63,072 nt of DNA from Bifiguratus adelaidae (lineage: Eukaryota; Mucoromycota; Endogonomycetes; Endogonales). The notes under the pieces were generated by a model. That model was not told the DNA's origin. It ran no database searches and was given only the letters and a program-made list of their open reading frames with translations. The position numbers and the translations under genes are program-made. Of the stretch, positions 11,070 to 23,902 are shown piece by piece. How positions within the stretch are numbered: position 1 is the first letter of the stretch; each line of letters opens with the position of its first letter. Where the stretch lies: positions 1 to 63,072 of the forward strand of contig MVBO01000085.1 of NCBI GenBank assembly GCA_002261195.1. Direction: 5' to 3'.

Positions 11070-12575
11070 ATGAATCTCTTTACGGGGACAGAGAACTCGG
11101 ACAGCAAGTGTCCTGTAGAATTCAAGGCGGGCAAATGCGTGCGTGAGGATAATCAGATTAGACCAGACCTTCGAAAGGGGTGAGTGAATTGACGTGCGCA
11201 GTTTGGGTTTGCCTGCATGCCTAACCATCCGATCCCCTTGTAGTCTCATTTACATGGAACTGGTGGGTGCGAAGACGGCAAAGATTAGGTTTGATCCGCG
11301 TATAGAAAGCTCATGTCGATTCTTGACTATAGGATCAGTCATCCCTGCTTCACTTTTACTGGAAGGAGCGTACGACCTCAACGCCGGAAGACGATTTCAT
11401 TATTTTTCCTGAGGAGGCGACGTTTAGTCGAGTACCAGAGTGTACGACGGGAAGAGTGTATGTGCTTGCGTTCAAGAGCAGTAATCAGAAGCTGTTTTAC
11501 TGGATGCAAGACGCCAATACCGGCAATGATGTGGACAATGTCGAAGCGGTCAACAAGCTTATCAATGATCCTACCAGTGCAGGCGAAGGCGGCCAGGAAA
11601 ACTTGGCAGAGACAGCAAGCGATGTGCTGAATGTGCTCACCGAAGCAAATAATGGCAATCCTATTGGCATCAATCATGAGCAGATTTTGCAATATCTTCA
11701 GAGCATGGGAGGACTTCAAGAACAGGAAGATAGCACCCAACAGACCGCTGGCGAAGGCACTGCATCAAGCCAAGAGCAGACTGCTCGAGAAGGAACGGAG
11801 GCTGCTGGTGAGGCCATGAACGTTGAGCAAGCTCAACGAGTCGAGAGCACGGCTGAAACGGCGACCCAACCGAGCAACATCACAGCGATTCAAACCACGA
11901 CGTCTGCGCCCGCAACATCTACACCAGGGCCCACTGGCCATTTTGATGAGCAACAATTGAACCAGATGCGGAATATTCTGGCAGGTATTCAGGTGCCAGG
12001 TACGTACACAGAAATGGTCTATACCGCGCTTTACTCATACTGTCGTTCTCTGCTTCTCTGATAATCTACAGAGGCCTATACAGGTAAGCAGACCTGATCT
12101 AGCACCGTCACCACATGTCTCATAAAGTTCTAGAGGTCAATCTTGCCAACGTCCTCACTCCCTCTGCCATTAAACCACTGCTAGAAGATCCAGAGATTTG
12201 CTCGAGTACGTAACGTTCTACGGGACGATTGAACCAAGGGCATCATGGCTGGAGACTAACACCAGGTTTTATTAGTGCTCTTCCCTCTGCTTCCAGACAC
12301 CATAGAACACAACCCCAGGGAACTCGCAGGAGTAATCAGCAGCCCTCAGTTTGCACAGTCATTGCAGAGTCTATCAGCGGCACTGAGAACGGGTCAATTG
12401 GGTCCATTGATGGGAGAGTTTGGCCTTGATCCATCAGCAGGTTACAGTAAGTGGGCTAAAGTTACGACTTGATAACGGGTGTTCACCCGTAGATCCAGGT
12501 GTCGAAGGGTTTTTGAGGGCGATTCAAGAGCAGGCGAAGAAGGCCGACAAGGATGATTCCATGGACACATCCTAA
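11070..12575 (+). CDS. RPN13: Proteasome ubiquitin receptor Rpn13/ADRM1
   Basis: Seven exons (11070-11179, 11244-11262, 11333-11999, 12072-12083, 12134-12205, 12276-12446, 12493-12575) give 377 aa. The N-terminal Pru domain (about residues 10-120) carries the family signatures PVEFKAGKC, RPDLRKGLIYMEL, HFYWKERT, DDFIIFPEEATF and KLFYWMQD. It binds ubiquitin and the base subunit Rpn2. A Ser/Thr/Gln-rich linker leads to a C-terminal DEUBAD domain (ANVLTPSAIKPLLEDPEIC to GQLGPLMGEFGL), which in homologues recruits the deubiquitinase UCH37/Uch2. Its presence here suggests a Uch37 partner. Two exons are tiny: 19 nt (11244-11262) and 12 nt (12072-12083). The gene converges on the kinase gene, the stop codons lying 48 bp apart. 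Confidence 0.93.
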
Positions 12576-12623
12576 TGGTGCATAACCATGGTAACCAATC
12601 GGGCCTCACTAGGGACAATGATT

Positions 12624-14220
<1,597 letters not shown>

Positions 14221-14623
14221 TGAATTGGCACTGGATTACAGGACGCGCAATGACATACCAATAAGACCGGACAAAACGCACCGAATATGCTTTTTATACG
14301 ACGGAGATATACCTCGTCGGCGTTCACGGTTGAACATCCATTTAATTAAACAGTACATGTGGACCCAACAAAGGAGCAGGCGACGCGTGAATTCTCCCAA
14401 AGACCAATGGGAACAGCCGGGAGCTGTATGTAACTCAATGGTAGATAACACGAATTTTCCCCGAGCTTACGCCCATATTGCGATTAAAGCCATCCATCGG
14501 CATTTTATTCGTCAACCAGTAAAGGAAATACTCTAGAACCCCGTGGATATATACTAGGTGTGTATGATAAGGTAGGTCTAATGTTGATGACAAGCTTCTA
14601 GTGGTACTTCGTCCTGAGGTGCA
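14221..14623. other. Intergenic, kinase / GST
   Basis: These 403 bp lie upstream of the kinase start and downstream of the GST stop, both on the minus strand. Only short overlapping ORFs are present. A 14-mer at 14339-14352 is shared with the P450-3 upstream region, discussed among the rejected items. Confidence 0.4.
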
Positions 14624-15407
14624 TTACAAAATTTCCAACTTTCCTCCTCGTTCTTCGGCGCGCTGATACGCAGGACGAGCATGAACGCGTTCCACCCAGG
14701 CCTTGATATTGGGACCAACGACTTCAGGAGCACGTGTAGTGAGAGCTTGGAGCGGGAAGCTGAGCATGATATCGGCACCGCTGAGTTCATTGCCGACGAA
14801 CCATTGCTGGTCCTGCAAGAGGGATTCCAACCATCCTGCGTTCGCCTTCACTTCAGGCTCCACAAATTGCTTGTTGACCTGAGCAAAGACGGCGTTGAGG
14901 AGAGGACGGATAAAGAAAGGTGCCTTGGTGGGGATGATACCGAACACGAGCTTCATGACCAGGGTAGGCATAAGACTGCCTTCCGCAAAGTGTAAGAGTT
15001 GAAGATACTTTACATAGTCGGGCGAGGCGAAGGTGCTGGCGGGAGCCAAGCGTCCTTTGCCATACTTTTGGATAAGGTACTGACATATGGGATGATTTGA
15101 GCAAGTTTAACCTGAAGCAAAAAGGAGCCAACAACTTACCTCGACGATGGCTCCGGACTCGATAATCACTTGACCATCAACTTCAATAACAGGCGCCTTT
15201 CCGAGAGGATGCACCTTTTTCAATTCCGGAGGAGCGCGACTGTCGATACGCTTGTATTCCTTAATCTAGCTAGCACACACCAGTGAGCCCATGCTCAACC
15301 TCCAAAAGAAAAATGTTGCCTACCTCATAGGGCACCTCCAACTCTTCCAGCAACCACAATATACGAAAAGAGCGCGAGGCGTCCAAATGATGTACTGTCA
15401 AGACCAT
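14624..15407 (-). CDS. Glutathione S-transferase (Gtt1-like)
   Basis: Exons 15324-15407, 15140-15265 and 14624-15079 give 221 aa, the usual cytosolic GST length. The N-terminal thioredoxin-like half has SRSFRILWLLEELEVPYE, then GKAPVIEVDGQVIIESGAI, where the Ile/Val-Pro and Glu-Ser positions contact glutathione. The all-helical C-terminal half has LSGADIMLSFPLQAL, the conserved N-capping box region, followed by PAYQRAEERGG. The RILWLLEELEVPYE pattern is closest to yeast Gtt1-type enzymes, which conjugate or reduce electrophiles and peroxides. A TATA-like element sits about 35-40 bp before the start. The gene is divergent from WDR92. Confidence 0.9.
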
Positions 15408-15919
15408 GGTATTGTTCAAACAAGCAAAATGTCACACTCCTTTTTATAGAGAGCAGCCGTTTTGCACCGATCGAATCCCAATCTCGGAATCATCACATGC
15501 AAACAACTGGGGAAGGCATCGAATCAAGTCCGGGAATTAATAAGCGGCTGGACACTTTAGCCGTTCGATGACATGATCCCTGGTTTGATTGGTGGAGAGA
15601 TGTAAGGCATGGCTCCAACCTATGTCATTGTCAATCTTTTCATCCCTATCGATGGTTTCCGGCTGAGTAATTGACCATTTGGAACGTTTCCTGATACGTC
15701 TCCTGCTGTCCATGCGTTCTTCAATGTGTTTTGGGGCGCTCTGTACACATTCAGATCTGATAAGGGCTTGTTATGATCCATGTGTCTAGATATATGGAGG
15801 ACGCTACATCATCTTACTTTGTGACTTTTCTCCACTCTCTATGCAAAATGTCTGCAATTGACTGACTTTGTAAGCATTGAAAGCTTGCGTGTCTTTGGAC
15901 CTTGTATATTCCAATTTGT
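15408..15919. other. Divergent intergenic region GST / WDR92
   Basis: These 512 bp hold no convincing ORF and contain the promoters of both flanking genes. Short upstream ATGs precede the chosen WDR92 start at 15920, all soon closed by stops. Confidence 0.4.
15441..15449 (-). promoter_or_regulatory. TATA-like element before GST
   Basis: Read on the minus strand this is TATAAAAAG, 34-42 bp upstream of the GST start codon at 15407. The position would imply a leader of only a few bases. Confidence 0.4.
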
Positions 15920-17202
15920 ATGATAGATCAGGTGTCTACGCTCGTGGACAAGGCGCTGACCTATACACCCTATGATGTCCGGTGGGTGCCAGGTCAGGCC
16001 AAGATCTGCGCGGTTGGAGCTACACCTGTGGGTAAAGGTGTGCTTTCGGTGTATAACTTTGAAGGCAAAACGTTGACGTTGCGGGACGAGGTAAAAGAGC
16101 GATGTTAGACGGCGCGGAATCGTAGGGTAACAAGTGGCCTATAGACGGAACGATCGGGTCCGCTCCGTTGCTGTACCTTTGTGCGGTCAGCGTCAGGCGC
16201 GACGACACTTGCCAGCGGAAACTTTGACGGCAAACTACAGCTATGGTGGGTGTTTTAACTCGCGTTCACGAGCCAGCAAGATAGCTGAGCGGTTATTCTC
16301 TAGGGATCTTGAGCATTTGGATCTACCAATCACAACGTATAAGGCGCATGATACGATCGTGAATACGGTAGCCTCCTATTCAAACACATCCGATCTTGCA
16401 CCAGAGATTGCTACAGGTTCTCGAGACGGTAGCGTCAAGCTTTGGGATACGCGAGTGCAAGAAAAGTGTGTATTGGCGATCAATTCGGGATCAAAGCCAG
16501 GCAAAGTGTCCACGGATGTCTGGAGTATAGCCTTTGGTAACTAGTCGCATTGACGCGGTAGAATACATGCTGAAGCTGAGATGACCTCGTAGGGAGAGGA
16601 GCGTCTGGTCATGATCTTACGGTTGGATACGATAACGGCATGATACGGTCGTTTGATCTGCGCAATAACAAGACGTCTTGGGTGGCAGACGTTCAGCACG
16701 GCGTACGTTTACCCATCACCGAAAGGGGCAGGCATTGACATCTAGCTTCTGTAGGTGTGTTCATTGGATTATGAGCCTCGTGATCCCCATCGGCTAGTGG
16801 CAAGCAACCTGAATGGGTTGGTTGTGCTAAGCCGAACCATGGGCGATACACCAGCCGTGCACTATACCAAAATTGAGGTGCGCACATCCCGAAGAATATT
16901 GGTTGAACCTTGCATGCTCACATTGACAATGTGCTTAGCCTAAAGTGGTTGAGACGCTATGGAGCGTTCGACACCATCCAAACCATCCCACCTCATTCGT
17001 GACCACCACTGGATCCGGCACACTCCAGCTTTACCACCATTCACTATCCACAGAACCTCCAAGACTTGTGTGGGAGGCATCCACATCCAAACATCCCATT
17101 ACATCCTTTGATTGGAACACGAGTCCATCCGTAGATGGTCTTTGCTGTTACAGCGCGTTTGATATGCGTCTTCGCATTGGATGGGTCCACCATCTCGCCT
17201 AA
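15920..17202 (+). CDS. WD40 protein WDR92 (DNAAF10/Monad) homologue
   Basis: Exons 15920-16090, 16145-16245, 16304-16536, 16593-16702, 16755-16877 and 16939-17202 give 333 aa (human WDR92 has 357). Conserved stretches appear in the right order: TYTPYDVRWVPGQAK, ASGNFDGKLQLW, EIATGSRDGSVKLWD, DVWSIAFG, VGYDNGMIRSFDLRN, VCSLDYE and TLWSVRHHP. They form a seven-blade propeller. In other eukaryotes this protein works with the R2TP/prefoldin-like (PAQosome) chaperone and is needed to assemble axonemal dynein arms. It has been reported mainly from organisms with cilia. The start is chosen as the first ATG in the conserved frame. It converges on the aminopeptidase gene. Confidence 0.85.
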
Positions 17203-17330
17203 GCAATCATCACTTTACCACTCCATTGTGCTCCCTCCAGATTTTGTTTTAGATCGACATCTTGAGATGACATTTGTTTTGCTCTAATTCAGACCTGCTG
17301 CTATTAGCTACTTGTACCATACGTTGGAGT

Positions 17331-19584
17331 TTACTTTCTCAACCCGATATCCTTTTCAATCAGCATGCCTGCAATAGGATGATAGAAGTTCTTGTGCTTC
17401 AAATAGGTATCCTTGGCCAATTTTTCGCCATTTTGGGCACGGCTCAACAAGCTAGGTCACCATTAGAACTTTATCCATACAGCAATAACACACGCACCGA
17501 TAGAGCGGACGAACAAACTTCATGCGACCTTGCTCGACCAAGAATTCGACGACGGCGGGGTATACAGGCTCATAGCTTGCCTGCAAGCACAGCTGTTGCC
17601 AGCGGAATCGTATCTCTGCGTTGCGTATCGAGGTGAGGTTGTAGAGTTGGTCCATCTTTGAGAGGGCTGCATGCGGGAAAGATTCGTAATCGGTCATTCT
17701 TTCCAAAAAGACAACTAGAATAGGGTGTGGATGAGAAGTGTGAGATATGGAGTTAGACATGTGGCCGTACCTTTTTGGCCTGGGGTCAATGTCTCAAAGT
17801 CAGAGGATTGGAAGCCATCGTATGGCCCATTTCTACTCTCGTCCCATTTCTTGGCCAAGGTATAACAGGCATCGGCGAGCGTCGTATCAAATTGGGGATC
17901 GACTGGGGGCATACCAGGAGCTCTCAACCAAGTCTCCCAATCAATGGTATTGAGCGCATCAATCTTCTCCTGGCCGTGATTTTGTTCCATGTATTGGTAG
18001 AGGAATGCCTTCCAGTCGTCAGTAGTAATGGAAGTACCAGCAAAGTTTTGCACATGAGCTCGCATGTACGGCTCAAAGACCTCGGCCCCACCGACCACCT
18101 TTTCAATATGATAGAGCAGATTGAAGCCCTTTTCTGAAGATTGCATGTGTGAGTGGAAAATTCTCAAGAGCGGCTTTCGGCGCGTTGGCTTACCATATGG
18201 AACGGTCGAAAAGTAATCGTCGGGATCGATGCCATCCAAGTTGGTGTTCAAATGCGTAGCGGGAGAGTCATTACCGAACAGCTCCACACTTTCCTTCAAC
18301 GCTTTCCATCCAATGATGGCGCTGAATTGACGCTCTGATTCGCCGTGGATACGACCAGTGATTTTGCGCTCCACAAACACCGTCCAGCCTTCATTGAGCC
18401 AGAAATGTTCCCATGTTTTGGTCGTGACAAGGTTGCCCATCCAGCTGTGAGCGATTTCATGAGCTACAACGTCGACAGCCGACTTATCCCCTAGTAACAG
18501 AAAGTCAGACCTGCTTAACAATTCAATTTCCAAGCAGACTTACCTGCCAACAGGGTCGGTGTGACGAATGTTAGACATGGGTTCTCCATGCCGCCATAAG
18601 GAAAACTAGGAGGCAATACCAAGAGATCATAGCGACCCCATTCATAAGGTGTTAAAAGCTCCTCTCCAGTCTTGATGAAGGTCTCGGTGCCGTCAAATTC
18701 AAAGGCAGCAGCGTCCACAACTTCAGGCTCGGACCAAACAGTGCTACGAGGCCCAATCTCGCGACCTTGAAGGTTACCGGCAGCAATGGCAATCAAGTAA
18801 GAGGGCATCTTTGTCTTTTGGACAAAGTTGTACGTGGTCAAGCCAAATTCGCCAGCTTCAGCTCCAGTTTGAAGCGCAGACATGAGAACGGGGAGCGGTG
18901 ATTGGATCGAGGCGGAATAAGTCAGCTTAATTGATGGCGAATCCTGGCATGGCACAAGAGCGCGTGCATGGATCTGTAAGATCGTTTCATCAGCACAACG
19001 CGCGATAAGCCAAGAGCTATCCTTACCGCTTCGCATTGAGAGAATAAATAAGGATACTTTTTACCGACGGTTTGGCTATAATTGCACGCAGAAATGTAAG
19101 CGTGAGGCGCAATGCGCCGAGGATGACCAACCTTGGTTCCAAAAATTGAATAGCGGTACATTTTTCAGTGGTGGAGTAGTCAACCGTAAGCTTCAATTCA
19201 CCTCCAGCTTTGGCGATGGGTTCAGGAAGCTCGATGGTCAAAGCAGAACCGAAAGCAGGATGTCTATCAGCAACAGAGTACTAGAACGGCCATAAAGGGT
19301 GAATACAACGCTGGAAATTCTCTACTTGCATGCTTCTTCGAGAATAACGCATGTCTTACCTTGAGCGCTTTCCCATCGACTGAGGTCCCTTTAATGGCCA
19401 AATAGGACGTGTCCAAGACGATCTCACGAACGTTATCCATCAAGGTCACCATGTCGAGAATTACACTGCCGGAAAGCAGCTTTTGGTCAAAGTCGACCTT
19501 GAGCGCCAAATGAAGATGCTTTGTGCTGACATCGTTGAGATTAGATTGCGTGTTGGGTTCTCTCAAAGGTTTACTTGAGCACAT
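17331..19584 (-). CDS. Leukotriene A-4 hydrolase-type aminopeptidase (M1)
   Basis: Eight exons (19360-19584, 19132-19280, 19027-19075, 18544-18973, 18194-18490, 17771-18133, 17498-17714, 17331-17451) give 616 aa. The zinc site is HEIAH (His295, His299) with Glu318 in WLNEGW, the same numbering as human LTA4H. The substrate motif YGGMEN lies just before it, and [19 protein letters not shown] is the typical N-terminal block. A C-terminal armadillo-like helical domain completes the protein. M1 enzymes of this clade are cytosolic metallo-aminopeptidases; the yeast member Lap2 also has epoxide hydrolase activity. Every exon joins in phase. It is tail-to-tail with WDR92 and about 80 bp from the SulP gene end. 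Confidence 0.95.
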
Positions 19585-19666
19585 GTCGATATGATCAGAA
19601 AGTGTAGCGATAACAAACGCTTCATACAGTAATCAAGGAAAATGAATTAATTCTATGTTAGCCCCT

Positions 19667-21761
19667 CTATTGTCGCTCAATAGTATCGACGGCTTCGGAT
19701 ATTCTACGATAAAAGTGGGTATGTCCAACGATATCGGTCAATCCAGCGCGATCAAATAGTCCCTTAGCTGTTGCGTTCAAGTTCACAAAAAACACTTGTG
19801 CATGCCGTGCTTGGTATGCTTCTACAATGTCGAACATGATCTTCATGGCCGACGCGTCTATGCTCGCCATTGGACCCGCATCGAATACAATATTTGACGG
19901 TGGTTCAAAGTAGGGCGTTTCGCTGGGATGCACTGTCATGTCGCCGAAAGCTTCCAGCCGCTGAAGACGGTCTTTCAATTGACTGGTGTTGGCAAAATAG
20001 AGTGGCTCTTCCAGGCGTACAATGAGAATGTCTTCCAGCAAATGTATCGAATCAGGGTCATTGCTAATGGGTTCAAAGTCACCGCTTGTTCCCTTGACAT
20101 GACCCTGTAGACTCGCTGAGTATGGAGCGAATTGGTTGGGGATGACACGACTTACCAGAATAGTAATCCTTGGATTGCTACTCTCCTTGACAGTGAGCAA
20201 GAGAGACATTGCGACCGCAAGAAGAGTGCCAAACTCGAGCGAACCAAAGACAGTTGCCACAAAAGTCAAGATCAGCAAGGCGAAATCTCTCCAGGCTCCA
20301 ACCTTGAACATGAAGCGTACATCTTCGGGTGTCTCGCTCAACAGAGAAAGAACTGCCACGAAAATGATGGCGGACAATATAGGCTTGGGCATATAATAAA
20401 AGTAAGGTGACAAGAACAGAATGGCGAGCATTGTGATGATGGCAGTGATAAAACCAGCCATCTGTGTGCGAGCGCCCACGCGATCGTTGATTTTGCTCCT
20501 GGCAAGAGATCCAAACGCTGGCAAACCTTGAAACAATCCGCTGACAATATTGGCGGTACCCAGCGCAATGAGTTCTCTGTTCTGGCTAAGTGGATAGTTG
20601 TGTTTTGTGGCGTAGGTCTTTGCGACAATCACTGATTCAACGAACCCAATAATGGCCATCAAAGCGGAGGTGAAGACCAAATCTTTGACATGCTTGACGT
20701 GAGGGATGTGAGGGATAGATGGCGTCGGTAAGGTGGCAGCATCAACCGTTCCTAGAATGGCCAGACCCTTCTTGTCCCACTGTAATAAGTAGGTCATGAA
20801 GGTCACCACGATCACAAGCACAAGGACTTCTGGAATCATGGAGACCCAAGGGAATCGCTTCGACAACCTTGCTTTGACTCCCCGCGATATCAGCAGAATT
20901 GTTACCGCTGTGAAAGACACAGTAGTCGTCAACATGTGTGCATGCTGCATATTGTTGAACAGGAATGCCAACCGCTCGACGGTATTGGAATGTTCATTGA
21001 CGCCATTCTCTTCCGCCAGCGAAACGAGACCAAGGAGGGTAATCAATTGCTGTACATTGACAACTATACCGACTGCTGTCACGAACCCACGGAGCAGCGC
21101 CCGCGACATGAGGCTGTCCAGAAAGCCCAGGCGAAATAAACCCATCGAAAAGCAAAAGATCCCGACCCATAACGTCATGAAGAAGGCCATAAGCAGCGCC
21201 GTCTGTTCTGGATTCTCATCTTCAGGCATCAATTTGCGTTGCTGTGCAATCGCTGATCCGACAAGCATGGACAACGAAGCCTCTGGTCCTATTGACATTT
21301 GTCTCGACATGCCAAGAATTGCGTAGATAATAGCGGGAAAGGTAACGGCGTACAAACCATGTATGGCAGGTAGCTTGCACAGAGCGGTGGCATAGGAAAG
21401 ACCGGCAGGTATCAAGATACAAGCTAATGTGCAGCCGGCGACCAAGTCTCCACCAAACTGACGAAGGTTATAGGACGGTAACCATTGGGTGATTGGAATG
21501 TAGTATTTGAGCCTTGTGTTAAACGTTTGTCGCCTATTCGCCGTCCGCGTCCCTTCTCGTCCTATTGTCAGCTTCGCTTGACGATTGTATAAGACCACTC
21601 ACCTGGCAAGGGCTGTCTACGTATATATTTAGGTGACCTAGTGGGTATCAACGGCGTTGTTTCCGCACTTATCACATCGGTATCAGAACCTAGATAACCA
21701 TAGATAGATCAATGGCCTGCGTCCTTCCAACAATAGACTTACATGACTCTGGCTTGTTCAT
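19667..21761 (-). CDS. SulP/SLC26 family sulfate (anion) transporter
   Basis: Exons 21743-21761, 21603-21689 and 19667-21561 give 666 aa. The large exon carries 10-12 hydrophobic segments, beginning with the SulP signature GGDLVAGCTLACILIPAGLS, followed by GLYAVTFPAIIYAILG and SIGPEASLSMLVG. A cytosolic STAS domain fills the last 150 residues (VFDAGPMASIDASAMKIMFD). Such proteins in fungi import sulfate or related anions by proton symport. The first exon codes only six residues plus one base (MNKPES), and its reading frame is fixed by the phase of the following exon. The start is 135 bp from the divergent LisH/WD40 gene. Confidence 0.9.
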
Positions 21762-21896
21762 CCTCCGGAGGTGTCATGCAAACAGAGAGAGAGAGCGTGA
21801 AAGCGCGCGCAAGAAGAAGTGAAGAACATGCGATCGTCAGGAGATGTTAAATTGGGTCACGCGACAATTGACCGATGATTCGGATATGCTCCGAGC

Positions 21897-23208
21897 ATGT
21901 CTATGAAACCTTGGGCGTTTGCTCTTGTTGCATCCTACTTGGAAGCTGAGGGATATGACAAGACGCTTGCATTGCTTCGTCATGAAGCAGAGGACTTTTT
22001 GTCCGAGCAGCAAGAAGCTGTAGAGAAAGCTCCCAAGACGCCGCTGACAGACATCTTGGAGGAGTATCAAGTATCCTGCCTTGGACGATCGGTACAATCA
22101 TTGGCCGTTGCGTCGTAGGTAACGACGTGCATAGACATGCTGGGGCTTACTCTTGCCTCTTAGACAAGACTCCTTAATATTTCAGACTAAGTATGCAAAG
22201 CCGTTACAAGTGGACACGCAAGAACCCTACGTGGAAGGGCATAACGTGATCTCTCTCGCCACGACTTCACTGCCACAAAACGAGACGCAAGCCGTGACGT
22301 GGCTTGCAGCAAGCTTGAGCAATAAAGACATTCGGATTTACGACCTCTCCAAGGAGACCGCTCTCAAAACACTGCGTCCGCACAATGCGCCGGCATTGAC
22401 ACTCGATTTCCATCCTACATCTCCAAATGTACTCTTATCGGGCTCGATGGATGGTACAATTGCATTGACCAATGTGGAAACTGGAGAGACGATTCAACAA
22501 TTCAAGGATCATACAAAGTATATTGTCCAAGCGAAATTTTCACTCGACGGCCAGAACATCGCAACGGCTTCTCGTGATGGTTTCGTCAAGGCCTACCATC
22601 GTACGACAACTGAGGACGAATGGCAACTTGCAAAGACGTTTGGTCCTTTTGGTGACGCTGTCGAATGCCTTGCTTTTCTGGATGCCACGACCATCATTAT
22701 CGGGGCCCGGGGAGACAATTATCTTTACTACATCGACATTGTCTCTGGCAAAATTGAAAAGTACAACTTAAATGCCAATGGGGATAACTGGATCTCCTTC
22801 ATGCCCATGCACATCTCGGTGAATCCCTGGGACCCAAATTACATTCTTATCTCCACCGATCAAGCATCCGGCCGTCTCATCTTGATGCGCAGCCGTTCCA
22901 TGGAGCAAGTCCGAAACTACTATGGTACGCCACAAAACGCATTTGGCCAACCACGTCATCTGTGGCTACCAGGCGGCAACCTTTTCGTCACGATCGGCGA
23001 CGACTTTACCTGTCGTATTTGGTCCACGGCCTCGGGTGAATGTTATGGCTATCTCAAGGGCCATGAAGGCATTGTTCGAGCACTCATTTGGTGTCCGGAC
23101 GCGAATCAGAAAGATGATGAGGATACACCGTATATAGATCAGGGTTGCGTTATAACCGCAGGATTTGATCATTGCATCCGACGCTGGCGGCTCAAACCAG
23201 TAGAATAG
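21897..23208 (+). CDS. LisH and WD40 repeat protein
   Basis: Exons 21897-22114 and 22164-23208 give 420 aa. A LisH dimerisation motif is at the N-terminus (KPWAFALVASYLEAEGYDKTL, split here as 20 residues plus one). About six WD40 repeats follow, with typical blades such as APALTLDFHPTSPNVLLSGS, NIATASRDGFVKAY and CVITAGFDHCIRRW. Proteins with this layout are usually scaffolds in ubiquitin ligase or transcription complexes, but I cannot assign an orthologue. The intron is uncertain: the chosen 49-nt GTAGGT...TAG version keeps phase, while a 115-nt alternative with donor 22071 would also do so and remove 22 residues. Confidence 0.75.
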
Positions 23209-23281
23209 ACTAGAACGCATATACTTTTTAGTTGCATTCGATATGTACAATGGCACCATCAGCAGCCGCGTTAAAATGGCT

Positions 23282-23893
23282 TTAGCCTACAGTAGTCTGA
23301 GGCGTGGGCGCTAATCTATTGTTGAAGGGTTCGGAAGATAGGGAAGGTTTGCGTTGATGGGGTGACGGAGAAAGTTCGCTTGGCGATGGATCTGATGGTG
23401 TTGCTCAGATCAACATGATGATTCGACATGACAGAGTACCCTACCTTGAATCAGGTGAAGTTGCTCTCTTTTCCGCTTCTTGGGTGGACTTGGTGGTAGG
23501 TCCATTTCCCCTACACTCGACGAACCCGACACGTCTGAGCTAGAATGGATGTGAGAAGGATCAACAGCTCGGAATCTCCTGAACTTACTCTGAAAGGTCA
23601 CCAATCTGGTTTTGGTATAGCTCCAACAGCAAGTCCAAGACATAACTAGCCTGGTTAGACCGCCTCCCTAAGCCCGCAGACTTACTTGTTCTCTTGCCGA
23701 TGCCTAATCACTTCACGACTCGTCTTGTTAATTTCTCGATGGAGATGCTGTTTCCTCTAAACAACCTTTTGCATGAGCCACCATCCAGTGGTTCTTTAGG
23801 CTCGCTTACCCTCATCACGCGTGTATAGGTGTCTTTGAGTTTGGCCAGTGCTTCTTCCCACTGTTCCTCAGTTTGCGGTTCAACGTCCATCAT
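23282..23893 (-). CDS. Small nuclear-type coiled-coil protein
   Basis: Five exons (23810-23893, 23686-23747, 23589-23645, 23445-23539, 23282-23391) give 135 aa, with every junction in phase, including a 40-nt intron. The N-terminal 70 residues form a helix with heptad spacing (EEQWEEALAKLKDTYTRVMR, then REVIRHRQENNYVLDLLLEL). A basic nuclear-localisation-like PPKKRKRE follows, then a Ser/Pro-rich tail. The pattern is reminiscent of the short coiled-coil subunits of chromatin remodelling complexes such as INO80E, but I see no decisive signature and do not name it. The start codon is 9 bp from that of the divergent SR-protein gene. Confidence 0.6.
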
Positions 23894-23902
23894 TTTCCTA
23901 GA

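Noticed and set aside
14339-14352. 14-mer CATTTAATTAAACA shared with 57651-57664, each about 110-130 bp from a start codon
   Set aside because: Several shared 14-mers are expected by chance in 63 kb, the motif is AT-rich and palindromic, and its orientation relative to the two genes differs.
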